From Saposhnikovia divaricata (taxonomy: Eukaryota > Streptophyta > Magnoliopsida > Apiales > Apiaceae), in NCBI GenBank assembly GCA_036435485.1, contig CM071598.1, positions 42,174,501 to 42,238,500 on the forward strand: a stretch of DNA of 64,000 bases, written 5' to 3'. Under the pieces are notes generated by a model. The model was not told the origin of the DNA. It made no database searches and worked only from the letters and a program-made list of their open reading frames with translations. The translations under genes and the position numbers were made by a program. Of the stretch, positions 12,150 through 23,622 are shown one piece after another. Numbering within the stretch: position 1 is the first letter of the stretch; each line of letters opens with the position of its first letter.

Positions 12150-15100
12150 ATGGCTGCAACTGCAATACCTTTAGATACATCACAAACTCTAGATCCATCT
12201 CAGAATCCAACATCTCCATACTATATTCATCCATCTGATAACCCTGGGATGAAATTAGTTTCTTTGAAATTTGATGGAAAAGGATACGGTGACTGGAAGA
12301 GATCTATGCTTATTAGTTTATCAGCTAAGAACAAAACTGGTTTTGTTGATGGAACGGTTGAAAAACCACCTGTAACGGATGCAACTTATAGAGCTTGGGA
12401 TAGATGCAACAATATGTTAATTTCATGGATTTTGGGTGTTTTAGATCAAGATATTTCCAGGAGTGTATTTTATTTTAACACAGCTAGGGATATTTGGTTG
12501 AATCTTGAAGAAAGGTATGGACAATCTTCTGGTACTCTGTTGTTTTCTTTACAACAAACTCTGTTTGAAATGAAGCAAGGACAAGATAGTATATCTGGTT
12601 ACTATACTAAAATGAAGATGATTTGGGATCAGCTTGATGCAATTGATCCAATTCCACTCTGTAACTGTACAAATTGTACCTGTGATATCAGAATTAAGAT
12701 GGTTAAGTCTCAAGAGGATAGAAGATGTGTGGAATTTCTGATGAAACTTAATGATGGTTTTGAAGTTATAAGAGGAAGCATTTTAGTGATGAATCCACTT
12801 CCTGCAATTTCTCATGCCTACAGATTGCTACTTCAAGAAGAGAATCACAAAAAGCTCTATCAATCTTCAACTAATACAGATGATATTATGGCATTTGCAG
12901 CAAGTAATAACAGAAGAGGTTTTCAGGAAAAATATAGGCCACCTGGTTATAATAACACTCGACAAAATTTTGGTAATAACCAGAATTTTGGCCAGTATGA
13001 TTCAAGAGCTAGAAACAGTTTCTATTGTGATTATTGTAAAGTACCAGGACATACTATTCAGAGATGCTATAAGATTCATGGTTATCCTTCACATTTCAAG
13101 GATAGGAAGGTTGCTGCTAATGTTCATAGTGAAATGACAGACAATGACAACAATTATGCTCAATATTCACATCATGCTGATAATTCTGCTGGTAGCAATA
13201 ACATGGGATTCACACCAGCTCAATATTCACAGTTGCTTCAGCTTCTTGGTAAGGAGAAAATGGAGGATGGCAGTTCATCAACTACAGAATCTAAATCTGC
13301 ACATGTTGCAGGTAAAATTTGTTTACTTTCTACAGGAAGTACATGGATAATGGATAGTGGAGCAACAGATCACATGTGCCATGATATGCCTTTGTTTTCT
13401 GAAATTAAACAAGTACAGGGTGTTGGTAATCATATTACAATCCCAAATGGAAAACAAGTGGTTATTACACATGTTGGTACTGTTCAACTTAAGAACAACA
13501 TTGTGTTACAGGATGTATTATATGTCCCTGATTTCAAGTTTAACTTGATTTCTATTCCAAAGTTGTGCAAAGATTTACATAGTGTTATCACTTTTACTGA
13601 TAATAAGTGTTTTCTTCAGAGATCTTCGATGGCTCCACAGCTTCTTGGTAATTTCAGGAATGGTCTTTACTATCTTGATGAAATGGGAGAAACTTTTAAT
13701 TTTGAAGGAACAGTAGCAGCTTCAGTTACCAGTTCAGTTAACAATTCTGATCAAGCAAAAATAAAGCTATGGCACTTACGAATGGGTCATATACCAGTAC
13801 CAATGTTGCAGCATTTGAAGACAGTATTTGAGAAACCTTGTACTTTATCTCATTTCTGTCAAATTTGTCCTGCAGCTAAGCAAGTTAGGAAATCTTTTCC
13901 ACATAGTTCAACTTTAAGCTCTTCTAGACTTGAGTTGCTTCATTTAGATATCTGGGGTCCATTCAAAGAGCCAACTCATAATAAGTGTAAATACTTTGCT
14001 ACAATTGTTGATGATTTTTCAAGGATGTGCTGGGTATTTTTGATGCAATACAAGTCTGATATTGTTAAAATTTTTCCTAGTTTTGTATCTTTTGTTGAGA
14101 ATCAATACAAGACATCTGTTAAGATACTAAGAACAGATAATGCACCAAAACTGTGTGATGGTAGTATGAAACAGTTTTATGCAGAAAAAGGAATTCAACA
14201 TCAAAAAACTTGTCCATATACACCTCAACAGAATGGTCTTGTTGAGAGAAAGCATAGGCATATCCTGGAAACTGCAAGGTCTTTATTCTTTCAGTCAAGA
14301 CTGCCTTTGCAATTCTGGGGTGAGTGCATTCTTTGTGCAGTTCATTTAATTAATAGAATGCCTTTACAAGCTATCAACTATCTGAGTCCTTATGAGAAAT
14401 TTTTTGGTACTGCTCCTGAATTGTCATCTATTAGAGTGTTTGGTTGTCTATGTTATGTGTCTGATTTAAAACCTAGTAAACACAAGTTTGATGCTAGAGC
14501 TCATCCTTATGTCTTTATTGGATATCCTATTGGTCAAAAGGGTTTTAAAGTCTTAGACATTGACACCTTACAAATTCACACTACCAGAGATATTGTTTTT
14601 CATGAACAATATTTTCCATTCCATGTTAAACACTCTAATTCACATTCTATAACACCATTTTTTCTTCCAGAGGTTACTTCTTCAATTCCTTTTGATTTTT
14701 CAAGTATACCAGATGTGTTTTATGATCATAATATTGCTTCTAGTAATACTCATTCTATTTCTGATCATACTTCACATTCTGATTCAACCTCATCAAAAAT
14801 TTCTACTCATAATACTCATAATACTCAATCTGAGGAATTATCTAATGTTAGAAGAAGCACCAGACATCATAAACCACCAGTTCAGCTCAATGATTACATT
14901 TGTCACTTAAGTTTGTTAGATTTTCCTGAGACAAAACACTGGTGCAACCTTGTTTCCTTTAATCATCTTTCTTCAGCATCACATTCTTTTATAGCCACAA
15001 ATAATACACTTACTGAACCACAATCATATGAGGAAGCTTCTCTTGATCCTAAATGGATTGAAGCAATGAATGCTGAAATCACAGCTTTACAAGCAAATCA

Positions 15101-16607
15101 CACATGGGAAATGGTGATTTTACCAGCAGACAAGAAACCTATAGGTTGCAGATGGGTTTTTAAGATTAAATTGAAGGCTGATGGTAGTGTTGAACGATAT
15201 AAGGCTAGATTAGTAGCAAAGGGTTACAATCAGAAGTGGGGGATTGACTATGAAGAGACATTTTCACCTGCAGTTAAGATGACAACTGTTAGATGTCTAC
15301 TTGCTATTGCTGCTAATAGAGGTTGGGATTTACATCAACTTGATGTAAATAATGCATTTTTACATGGGGATTTAGTTGAAGAGGTTTATATGACTCCACC
15401 TCCTGGTTTTCATAATCCACATAATCTTGTTTGCAAACTTATCAAATCACTGTATGGCTTAAAACAAGCTTCCAGACAGTGGTTTGCTAAGTTAGTGGGG
15501 GAATTGATAGCTCAAGGTTTTATCCAATCAAAGAATGATTATTCTTTGTTTATCAAAAGGTCTAGGAGTCTAATGACAGTTGTTGCAGTGTATGTTGATG
15601 ATATCATACTAACTGGTGATGATATTAAAGAGATTCAAGGATTGAAGCAACATTTGGATAAAACTTTTAGTATCAAAGACTTGGGAAGACTTAGTTATTT
15701 TCTAGGAATTGAAATTGGTTATCTGGAATCTGGAATTTCAATGTCTCAAAGGAAGTTCACATTGGAGTTATTAGAAGATTCTGGAATTTCTCAATTCAAG
15801 CCAACTGTGACTCCACTTCCTATGAATACAAAGTTAAGTGCTGATGAAGGAGAATTGTATTCAGATCCTAGTTTGTACAGGTGTTTAGTTGGAAAGTTAA
15901 ATTTTTTAACTCATACAAGGCCTGACTTGTCATTCACTGTACAACACTTGAGCCAATTTCTACAAAATCCTAGAGTACCTCATTTTCAAGCATTAACTCA
16001 TACTCTCAATTATGTGGCTGGTACAGCAGGACAAGGTATAATTCTTAGTGGAACTTCACAGCTTGTTCTACAGGCTTTTTCAGACTCAGACTGGGGATCT
16101 TGCTTAGACAGTAGAAGATCAATCTCTGGATATGTGATGAAACTTGGAAACTCTCCAATAAGTTGGAAATCAAAGAAGCAAAATGTAGTATCTAGAAGTT
16201 CTGCAGAAGCAGAATATAGATCAATGGCTGCTGCTGCTTCAGAAATAACTTGGATTGTGAGACTTTTACAGGAATTGGAAGTTAGAAATTTGGAACCAGT
16301 TGTGCTGCATTGTGATAATCAGAGTGCTTTACATATAGCTAAAAATCCAGTGCAACATGAGAGAACAAAGCATATAGAGATTGATGTGCATTTTACTAGA
16401 GACAAAGTCTTAGAAGGATTGATCCAGTTGACATATTTACCAACTACTAGTCAAATTGCAGATGTGTTTACAAAGATACTTCCTTCTGCTCAGTTCAAGG
16501 AATTGTTAACCAAACTTGGAATGTCACAATGCCATTCCAGTTTGAGGGGGACTGTTGAGAATAAAGAGCAAAATGAGGAGTATAAATTTTTATTACTAAT
16601 GAAATGA
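12150..16607 (+). CDS. Copia gag-pol polyprotein, intact
   Basis: This 1,485-residue polyprotein starts at MAATAIPLDTSQ. The frame is open upstream to 11991, but this ATG heads the conserved gag, so I prefer it. Order of domains: gag (about residues 25-250, SLKFDGKGYGDWKRSML); CCHC knuckle C-x2-C-x4-H-x4-C near 292-306; aspartic protease WIMDSGATDHMC near 395; GAG-pre-integrase KLWHLRMGH near 540; integrase core from LHLDIWGPF (about 597) through ILRTDNAP and YTPQQNGLVERKH; reverse transcriptase from about 957 (CRWVFKIKLKADG) with the catalytic YVDD near 1147; RNase H from AFSDSDWGS (about 1309) to KHIEIDVHFTRD. No stop or frameshift is seen. The frame passes through the polypurine tract and terminates 55 nt inside the 3' LTR, so the last residues are LTR-encoded. 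It provides the proteins for retrotransposition through an RNA intermediate in cytoplasmic particles. I do not assign a copia lineage. Confidence 0.95.
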   Translation: MAATAIPLDTSQTLDPSQNPTSPYYIHPSDNPGMKLVSLKFDGKGYGDWKRSMLISLSAKNKTGFVDGTVEKPPVTDATYRAWDRCNNMLISWILGVLDQDISRSVFYFNTARDIWLNLEERYGQSSGTLLFSLQQTLFEMKQGQDSISGYYTKMKMIWDQLDAIDPIPLCNCTNCTCDIRIKMVKSQEDRRCVEFLMKLNDGFEVIRGSILVMNPLPAISHAYRLLLQEENHKKLYQSSTNTDDIMAFAASNNRRGFQEKYRPPGYNNTRQNFGNNQNFGQYDSRARNSFYCDYCKVPGHTIQRCYKIHGYPSHFKDRKVAANVHSEMTDNDNNYAQYSHHADNSAGSNNMGFTPAQYSQLLQLLGKEKMEDGSSSTTESKSAHVAGKICLLSTGSTWIMDSGATDHMCHDMPLFSEIKQVQGVGNHITIPNGKQVVITHVGTVQLKNNIVLQDVLYVPDFKFNLISIPKLCKDLHSVITFTDNKCFLQRSSMAPQLLGNFRNGLYYLDEMGETFNFEGTVAASVTSSVNNSDQAKIKLWHLRMGHIPVPMLQHLKTVFEKPCTLSHFCQICPAAKQVRKSFPHSSTLSSSRLELLHLDIWGPFKEPTHNKCKYFATIVDDFSRMCWVFLMQYKSDIVKIFPSFVSFVENQYKTSVKILRTDNAPKLCDGSMKQFYAEKGIQHQKTCPYTPQQNGLVERKHRHILETARSLFFQSRLPLQFWGECILCAVHLINRMPLQAINYLSPYEKFFGTAPELSSIRVFGCLCYVSDLKPSKHKFDARAHPYVFIGYPIGQKGFKVLDIDTLQIHTTRDIVFHEQYFPFHVKHSNSHSITPFFLPEVTSSIPFDFSSIPDVFYDHNIASSNTHSISDHTSHSDSTSSKISTHNTHNTQSEELSNVRRSTRHHKPPVQLNDYICHLSLLDFPETKHWCNLVSFNHLSSASHSFIATNNTLTEPQSYEEASLDPKWIEAMNAEITALQANHTWEMVILPADKKPIGCRWVFKIKLKADGSVERYKARLVAKGYNQKWGIDYEETFSPAVKMTTVRCLLAIAANRGWDLHQLDVNNAFLHGDLVEEVYMTPPPGFHNPHNLVCKLIKSLYGLKQASRQWFAKLVGELIAQGFIQSKNDYSLFIKRSRSLMTVVAVYVDDIILTGDDIKEIQGLKQHLDKTFSIKDLGRLSYFLGIEIGYLESGISMSQRKFTLELLEDSGISQFKPTVTPLPMNTKLSADEGELYSDPSLYRCLVGKLNFLTHTRPDLSFTVQHLSQFLQNPRVPHFQALTHTLNYVAGTAGQGIILSGTSQLVLQAFSDSDWGSCLDSRRSISGYVMKLGNSPISWKSKKQNVVSRSSAEAEYRSMAAAASEITWIVRLLQELEVRNLEPVVLHCDNQSALHIAKNPVQHERTKHIEIDVHFTRDKVLEGLIQLTYLPTTSQIADVFTKILPSAQFKELLTKLGMSQCHSSLRGTVENKEQNEEYKFLLLMK
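16541..16552 (+). other. Copia polypurine tract
   Basis: TTTGAGGGGGAC immediately precedes the 3' LTR and would prime plus-strand DNA. It also encodes part of the polyprotein C-terminus. Confidence 0.9.
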
Positions 16608-16929
16608 TTTTCCAGCTCAGCATAATGACTTGGATTGACAGCTAAGAAGTTAGTTATAACTAACTAATAGCTACAACATTGTGTGCTGCTGATATATACA
16701 TAGCAGATAGGATTCATTTCTTATTAGTTAAGCAATGTGTTAGTTAGAATCTCTCTCTCGTTCTAATGTCTCTCTCGTCTCTCTCTCTGGCTTATCTCTT
16801 TAGGTTCATTGTTCAGTACAGTAATGTAGCCATGTCTCTGTAACTCTGATCTGTAATCAGTTTGTAGTTTCTATTGTTTGTAATCAGTAATCAAAGAAAC
16901 TATTCTTGTTTTGTTCAAGCATTGTAACA
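16553..16929 (+). repeat. Copia 3' LTR
   Basis: This 377-bp LTR is nearly identical to the 5' LTR, with three substitutions seen (one near 16591, two near 16895) plus the 17-bp difference in the TC-rich tract. It is followed by the target duplication GACAG. Confidence 0.97.
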
Positions 16930-17060
16930 GACAGGGTGTTCAGTTTCGGATGATTTCACCATTTCCAATTTCCCCATTTCCAAATAAATATTCGAGATTG
17001 CAAAATGAAAAAGAAGAGATGCGAGTATTTGTGATGAGAAGAAGAGAGGTGCTGGGTGGG

Positions 17061-17068
17061 TTTATATA
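17061..17068 (-). promoter_or_regulatory. TATA box of CAD copy 2
   Basis: Minus-strand TATATAAA lies about 84 bp upstream of the copy 2 ATG. The same box at the same distance occurs at copies 3, 4 and 5, so it is the likely core promoter of the family. In copy 2 it now drives only 48 nt of exon 1 before the copia element. Confidence 0.75.
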
Positions 17069-17592
17069 GTGGCGCAACTGATGGGGTAGTAGAAACTTCG
17101 ATAATTTCGATGTGATGCTGCTGAAGATAAAGACAAATCACAAAAAGCAACTACAGAATTCTTGTGCATGGATGACTTGGATAGGATCAGTAATTTGGAT
17201 CGGATTTAGTTTAAATTCTTATCCAAATTTATTTAATTTACTTATTTTTTATCTTCCCTAAATATACGAATTTTTTTTGAATGTTTCATGATTTAAAAAT
17301 TGAAGTACGTGTTAATTATACTAACTTAACTTCTAATACAAAAAGCAACTAGATAGGAAGGACCAACCTACATTCTTATCTGAATTCATGTAAATATTAG
17401 GATAGGATCCATTTTTTAAATTGGATTTAATCAGATTAAATAGTGCATCTTTTGAAGACAAATCAATATCCGTTCAATTAAGATCATGATATACATTTTG
17501 TCAAAAAAAAAAGATCATGATATACAATTCAATTAATATCTTTTTAAAATTAAAATTTATATATTAATATTAAAATCTAGAATATTGGAACA

Positions 17593-17595
<3 letters not shown>

Positions 17596-17649
<54 letters not shown>
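17596..17649. repeat. (TA)n microsatellite
   Basis: About 54 bp of AT dinucleotides. The equivalent run follows every other CAD upstream segment (23586-23617, 48236-48278, 63227-63272), with differing lengths. Confidence 0.95.
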
Positions 17650-17651
<2 letters not shown>

Positions 17652-19729
17652 ATTTTACACGTTCAATTTAATTATTATGTGTTTTATCTTGAATTCTTTC
17701 CGTCTTCCCGTTAAACACGTTTCGAGCCGCTCTTGTTTGAGTTCCAAATTCCAACTTCATTACATATTATTTATGATACTTATCATATAAAATAATTTTT
17801 TGTCCTTAAAATTAAAACCTAAAAATAGTGTGAATTCCGATTTTACTTTTTCTATACTTTTTAATATTTATGGAATTTTAAAAAATGAAAATATATCTTA
17901 TTTTTCTTTATATAATATAGATACTCATGTATTTATTCATGATTCCCACATGAGAATCCTTATATTATGTTAACACATCATTTTTTTAAATACGAAGACT
18001 TTTCGTTATAAGAATAGTATTAAATTTATGAATTTATTTTCCTAGTGTAAATTTATATAACTTGTATATAAAAAAAATTAAATAAATGATTTCTTAGAAA
18101 AAATATATAATTTTAGAAAATTGTCAAAAATGTCACCACCGTCCTCGTATTCAACTGCCAATAAAGCATTTAATTATACGTCTCATCTATAAATTTGAAG
18201 ACTTATTATACTTCTATTATAACTTTTAATTGTATCTTTTTTTATAAATGTGAACTCTTTTTCTCCATAAAATAGAATTGATATTCTACTTCCAATATAA
18301 CTTTTAATTAAATGGCTTACAAACACCTATTTTACTTCCAATTGAACTTCTCTATAAATTCGAACTCTTATCCTCTATAAATTCGAACTCTTATCCTCTA
18401 TAAATTCGAACACCTATTCTATTTTCAACAAAATTTTTAATTATATGTTTGTTCTATAAATTCGAACTCCTCTCCTTTATAAATTCGAACACCTATTCTA
18501 CTTCTACTTTGTTAAAAGAAATTATGTTTTTAGTAATTTAAACCCTAAAATTCTAAAATATTAGAAAAATAGATTGAGAGTATTTAAGAGATGCCACATA
18601 ATATTAGATAAAATTCTAAAATATTAGAAAAATAGATTGAGAGTATTTAATATGTTAATATTAGATAAATGACATGTACCTGCAAAAGTTTCAGACGAAG
18701 CACTACCCTTTTTCCAAAGAAGAAGAATTTTAGCCTTTAATCCTAATACATGTAGTGTGTTAAAAAATCGAAAACAACTTATACTCTAAAAAATTAATAT
18801 GACCATGACTAATGATTAATTAATAAAAAATTATAGATTAATATTATTTTCGTGAAATTGTGCATTAGAAAAGACCTACAAGAAAATAGCAAATCATGAA
18901 CCGATTTATTAAACGAATTTCCATTATATCACAAATCAAGTTTATCTAGTATTTAACCAACTAAGTAACGAAATAAATAAACGAATAAATAGATTAACGT
19001 ATATAGCTGTCGAGAAATGTGTGTTCGTGTTTAAAACGTATATGTTACTTCTGCAAAGTAATTCATCATTCTTTTTTTAATTATCTATTTTTAAATAATA
19101 GTTTTGATTGTTTTTTAATTTATTGTATGTGTTAGTTATTATGTATAATAATTTAACAAAAAATTTAAATAAATGATAAAATTAATAACTGACAGCATGT
19201 ATACATACTGATTTGATGGAAATATTAATTACATGAATAAGCTAATCTTATAATCTAAAGAGCGCTGAAAGTTATTTGATGTAATATCAACGATTAATTT
19301 AAAAAACTATTATTAAGAAATTAATAATAATTGATGTTGTAGTCGTATATTACACTCACCAAATATCATTATATCGAATTTATCCACTGATTTGGTGAAT
19401 TTTGGTTTCCATTCATTCACCCTCTATTTCAAAAGCACATTTTTTTGCTAGGCACTTTTTCGAAAGCTTTCTGCAAGAAAAAAAAATGAGAACGTTAGCT
19501 GTGGACTACAGATCAATATCAAAAAGTAATAGTTATGATCAGGATGGATATAATTAATGATCAATCTTTATTAACTATATATATACCCACACGTAACAAT
19601 TTATATTATTGTAGAAGAAGTAATTCGTTATATTTTGAATTATAAATTCAAAATATTTAACTATATGTCTGTTCTATATTTAATTAACTTATATAAAAAA
19701 ATATAATTTAAGAAGATCGTACTTTCTAT

Positions 19730-20230
19730 AAAATATTTATTTATATGTCTGTACTATATAATTAAACACCTATTCTACTTTTAATAGAACTTTTATTTAT
19801 ATGTTTTTTCTATAAATTCAAACTCTTATTCTCTATGAATTCGAGCTCCTATTCTAGTTCCAATAGAACTTTTAATCATAAGCGTTATAAATACTTATTC
19901 TATTTTCCAATAGAACTTCTTATCATATGTCTTCCCTATACATTCAAATTCTCCTCCTCTATAAATTCGAACACCTATTCTATTTCTAATATGTTAAATG
20001 ATATTTTTCTACTTCTAATAGAACTTTTATTTATTTATTTTTTCTATAAATTCAAATTCTTATTCTCTATAAATTCGAACTCTTATTCTACTTGCAATAG
20101 AACTTTTAATCATATGCATTATAAATACTTATTCTACTTCCAATAGAACTTCTAAACATATGTCTTACCTATAAATTTGAACTCTTCTCCAATATAAATT
20201 CAAACATCTATTCTACTTCTAATATGTTAA
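19730..20230. repeat. Degenerate short tandem repeats (CTATAAATTCGAAC words)
   Basis: Recurring 14-40 bp words arranged irregularly, equivalent to 28380-28870 and 59440-59930. Shorter clusters of the same words occur near 18340-18510, 26600-26740 and 58010-58170. Confidence 0.8.
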
Positions 20231-20331
20231 GAGATATTTTTACATTTATTAGTGTTTAAAATTCTAAAATTCTAGAAAATTAGAAAAATAGATTGAGATG
20301 ATCTTAAAGTGCTACCTAAGCGGCCGCGTAT

Positions 20332-20435
<104 letters not shown>

Positions 20436-21261
20436 ATTTGAAACTATAATTTCAATATACATGTATTTCTAATTTCTTTGAGTGCCAATTTTCTTTTTGC
20501 ATTTATTCGGTATTTTAATATTTGATCTTTATTTAATTATATAATTTCTAACAAAAATATAGTATCTAAATTTTTAGTATTTATGTAATGTATTTATAAA
20601 ATTATGCTCTTTCAAATTTTTGCATAAAACTTTTTAATGCTACGCGGAGCGCTGCAAAATTTCCTAGTAAGAAAAAAGTGACATTGAGTAAATAAGAGAA
20701 TTTAATAATATTTAAATAATAAATTGGAGAAATAGTAGGAGTTAGTTCTAAAATTGTTAAAATTTTATTATTTTTGAGATATTTAAGCTATAAAAAATTA
20801 AAGAGATATTTCAAAATAGAAAGTGATATAGGCGAAGTATAAATATTTCTAGTATAAATGTAGTCGTGAACATTCTCTCCTCTCCACTCTAGAGTAATGC
20901 AGTAGTGAACGATTAAAATTTTACAATTTTATTATTGAATTTAAAATTTAGAAACAGATTCACAAATTATAAAAACTGAGTGACAAACATAATTACATAA
21001 AACTGCTGATGAATGTAGCTTGCTTTGTTCATGAGGTGAATTTAAATTTTAATATTGAAAGCAAAATTCTTCATATTATTTGCAGAAACTGTTTACAGGA
21101 TTTCAGGGATATAATCCGAGTCATCTGGTCCTTATTCAGATATTCAAAGACCCGGTGTCTATAAACATAATAAACATGTAACACAAGAACATATGTAAAA
21201 ATAATAAACATGTAACACAAGAACATGTATTCAAAACAACGATAAACTCCCCCCAAACACT

Positions 21262-22966
21262 TCACTTGGTCTTGAATGTGTTTGCAACGTCGATGACAAA
21301 TCTGTATCGAACATCAGCCCTCTCAAGTCTCTCAATAGCAGTGTTCACATAATCCATAGAAATAACTTCAACATCAGCTGTTATGTTGTGCTTCGCAGCA
21401 AAATCGAGCATTTCTTGTGTTTCCTTCAATCCACCAATATTACTGCCAGCAATAATCTTTCTCCCTGTCAAATGCGACTCACAATTTAGTACATAACAAA
21501 ATGATATTTCTAAAAAATTTGTTAAACTTATTGATAAGTAAAATAGCTAGGTAAAATGCTTACCGTTAATCAAAGGGAACACCGGCAGCTGATGAGGCTT
21601 TACAGGTATACCAAGCAGGACAAGCTTTCCATTAGGCTTTAATAGCCCAAGCAATGGAGCAAGAGGGTGATTGGCAGGTACAGTATCAATAATACCATCA
21701 AGTGAGCTCATTGCGGCCTAGATGAATATATTCCAAGAATGATAATTAGTAATCAAAACTTTGAAACAAATTTAACACAAATATAGACTCGAATGCTAAT
21801 TTTAAGTCTTAGTAGACACCTGCATTTGTTTCGAGTCATTACTTAACATAAAGGAATCAGCACCGAGTTTTTCCAGTGCTTCCTTCTTTTTTTCTTCCAC
21901 AATATCTATAACTGTAACATGTGCACCAAAAGCTTTTGCCAACTTAACAGCTACATGGCCAAGCCCGCCTAAGCCTACAACAGCAAGCTTAGTACCAGGC
22001 TTGTCGAGTCCAAAGTATTTCATGGGGCTATAAGTTGTTGTCCCGGCACACAAAAGAGGAGCACCAGAATCCATTGGCAAATTCTCTGGCCAACGTAGAA
22101 TAAAATGCTCATCCGCAACCATAGACTCGGAATACCCTCCGTATGTCATGGTTCCATCAAAATACGGAGCACTGTAAGTATCCACACTCTTTGCACAGTG
22201 ATTCTCCATATTGTCCAAGCAACTATCACACGAACGACAAGATCCAACAATGACCCCTACTCCAACCTTATCTCCAACCTTGACTTTTTCCACTTTGCTC
22301 CCAACCTCAGTTACCACACCAACAATTTCGTGCCTGTGTCAAAAATATTAAAGATATTCATTTACCACACATCTATGTTGTTTAAAGATATGTAGAAATA
22401 TGAAAACATCCTCGGAATATGCTAAAAAAAAGTTAAAAAACATTCCTAATAGAACGAAACATGTCAATAGAAAGAGGTATGTAATTATGAACATAGAAAG
22501 GACAGGGGCATACCCAGGGACGACAGGATAATTAGTGATGCCCCATTCATTTTTGATCATGTGAACATCTGAATGACACACCCCGCAGTACAAAACTTTG
22601 AACCTCACATCCTTAGCACCTGTTGCCCTGCACCATTCATAACAAAATTTTTAGTTATAATCAAGATACATTATATATACCAGTTCGCATAAATATAAAC
22701 TAACCTATAACATTTGTCCTAGGATATCTAGGACCGCGAAAGTAATTTATAATTTCGTGATTGGTGATTTGTACAATTGTGAATTGCGATGCGACTGTGA
22801 GAATGAAAGATTATCTTATATATGGGGGAAAGGGAAAAAAATTATACCTTCTTGAAAACTTGAATGGAGAAAGAACTCCAGTAGTGTCCCTGGCGGCCAT
22901 GCCAAAATCCATGACAGGGTGTTCAGTTTCGGCTAAATTGCCCATATCCACAGAAAGATTACCCAT
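21262..22966 (-). CDS. CAD/mannitol dehydrogenase-like alcohol dehydrogenase, copy 3, intact
   Basis: Five exons, all with GT-AG introns and matching phases: 22966-22848, 22627-22514, 22333-21820, 21717-21564, 21464-21262. They total 1,104 nt and encode 367 residues, the usual size for plant CAD/MTD enzymes. The family oxidises or reduces alcohol/aldehyde pairs with NAD(P) in the cytosol. Catalytic zinc ligands are Cys57 (GVCHSD), His79 (PGHEIVG) and Cys173 (LLCAG). Structural zinc ligands are Cys110, 113, 116 and 124 (SCRSCDSC...C). The nucleotide motif GLGGLG is at 198-203. Asp221 at the end of the following strand (VTVID) suggests NAD preference, as in mannitol dehydrogenase, rather than the Ser/Thr expected of NADPH-dependent lignin CADs. 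The usual Trp of FGWAARD is Met (FGMAARD). I chose the first ATG (MGNLSVDMGNL); a second in-frame Met at residue 8 is possible. No signal peptide or membrane segment is seen. Substrate is not inferable from sequence. Confidence 0.93.
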
Positions 22967-23583
22967 TTCCAAATAAAAATTCGAGATTACAAAATGAAAA
23001 ACAAGAGATGCGAGTGTTTGTGATGAGAAGAAGAGAGGGGCTGGGCGGTTTATATAGTGGTGCAACTGATGGGGTAGCAGGAACTTCGATAACTTCGATG
23101 TGATGCTGCTGAAGATAGAGACAAATCACAAAAAGCAACTATAGAATTCTTGTGCATGGATGAGTTTGGATAGGATCAGTAATTTTGATCTGATCAGTTT
23201 AAATTCTTATCCAAATTTATTTAGTTTACTTATTTTTTATCTTCCCTAAATATACGAAATTTTTTTGAATGTTTCATGATTTAGAAATTGAAGTATGTGT
23301 TAATTATACTAACTTAACTTCTAATGCAAAAAGCAACTAGATAGGAAGGACCAACCTACATTCTTATCTGAATTCATGTAAATATTAGGATAGGATCCAT
23401 TTTTTAAATCGGATTTAATCAGATTAAATAGTGCATCTTTTGAAGACAAATCAATATCGGTTCAATTAAGATCTCATGATATACATTTTGTCAAAAAAAA
23501 AAAGATCATGATATACAATTCAATTAATATCTTTTTAAAATTAAAATTTATATATTAATATTAAAATCTAGAATATTGGAACA

Positions 23584-23622
<39 letters not shown>

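Larger units (their letters stand above)
11354..16929 (+). mobile_element. Complete Ty1/copia retrotransposon
   Basis: Two LTRs (11354-11747 and 16553-16929) flank an uninterrupted gag-pol frame. The primer site follows the left LTR and a polypurine tract precedes the right one. The 5-bp target duplication GACAG is at 11349-11353 and 16930-16934. The element inserted into exon 1 of CAD copy 2, opposite to the gene's direction. The other CAD copies show the unoccupied site, with GACAG present once. The LTRs differ by three substitutions and one 17-bp tandem duplication, so the insertion is recent and the element could still be active. Confidence 0.97.
9809..16977 (-). pseudogene. CAD/mannitol dehydrogenase-like copy 2, split by a copia element
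   Basis: Exon layout follows the intact copies: exon 1 at 16977-16930 plus 11353-11284 (interrupted after codon 16 by the copia element), exon 2 at 11030-10917 (114 nt, with GVCHSD), exon 3 at 10703-10383, exon 4 at 10280-10127 (154 nt), exon 5 at 10011-9809 (203 nt, ending ANTLKTE). Exon 3 has lost about 220 nt, removing residues of roughly 86-158 of the intact protein, including the four structural-zinc cysteines. A 25-nt copy of intron 2 sequence sits at the deletion junction. The nucleotide-binding motif GLGGLG and Asp at the end of the next strand remain. The N-terminus (MGKLEMVKSSETEHPV, then KDFGLAARD) differs from copies 3-5. The gene is dead twice over. Confidence 0.92.
16978..17694. 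repeat. CAD upstream segment of copy 2, ending in an AT run
   Basis: Homologous to the upstream segments of copies 3, 4 and 5 (from 22967, 47613 and 62609): the TATA region, then AT-rich DNA containing GATAGGAAGGACCAACC, then a (TA)n run at about 17596-17649. The homology stops near 17693 after CTTGAATTCTT, where the downstream segment of copy 3 begins. This is a junction between array units. Confidence 0.8.

Noticed and set aside
21071..21265. Small frame MKCLGGVYRCFEYMFL... repeated at 60703
   Set aside because: It lies in the 3' flank of the dehydrogenase, shows no homology, and is present only because the units are duplicated.
22105..22395. Plus-strand frame antisense to CAD exon 3, repeated at 30700 and 61737
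   Set aside because: Conserved only because the sense exon is conserved. Low-complexity shadow with no gene features.
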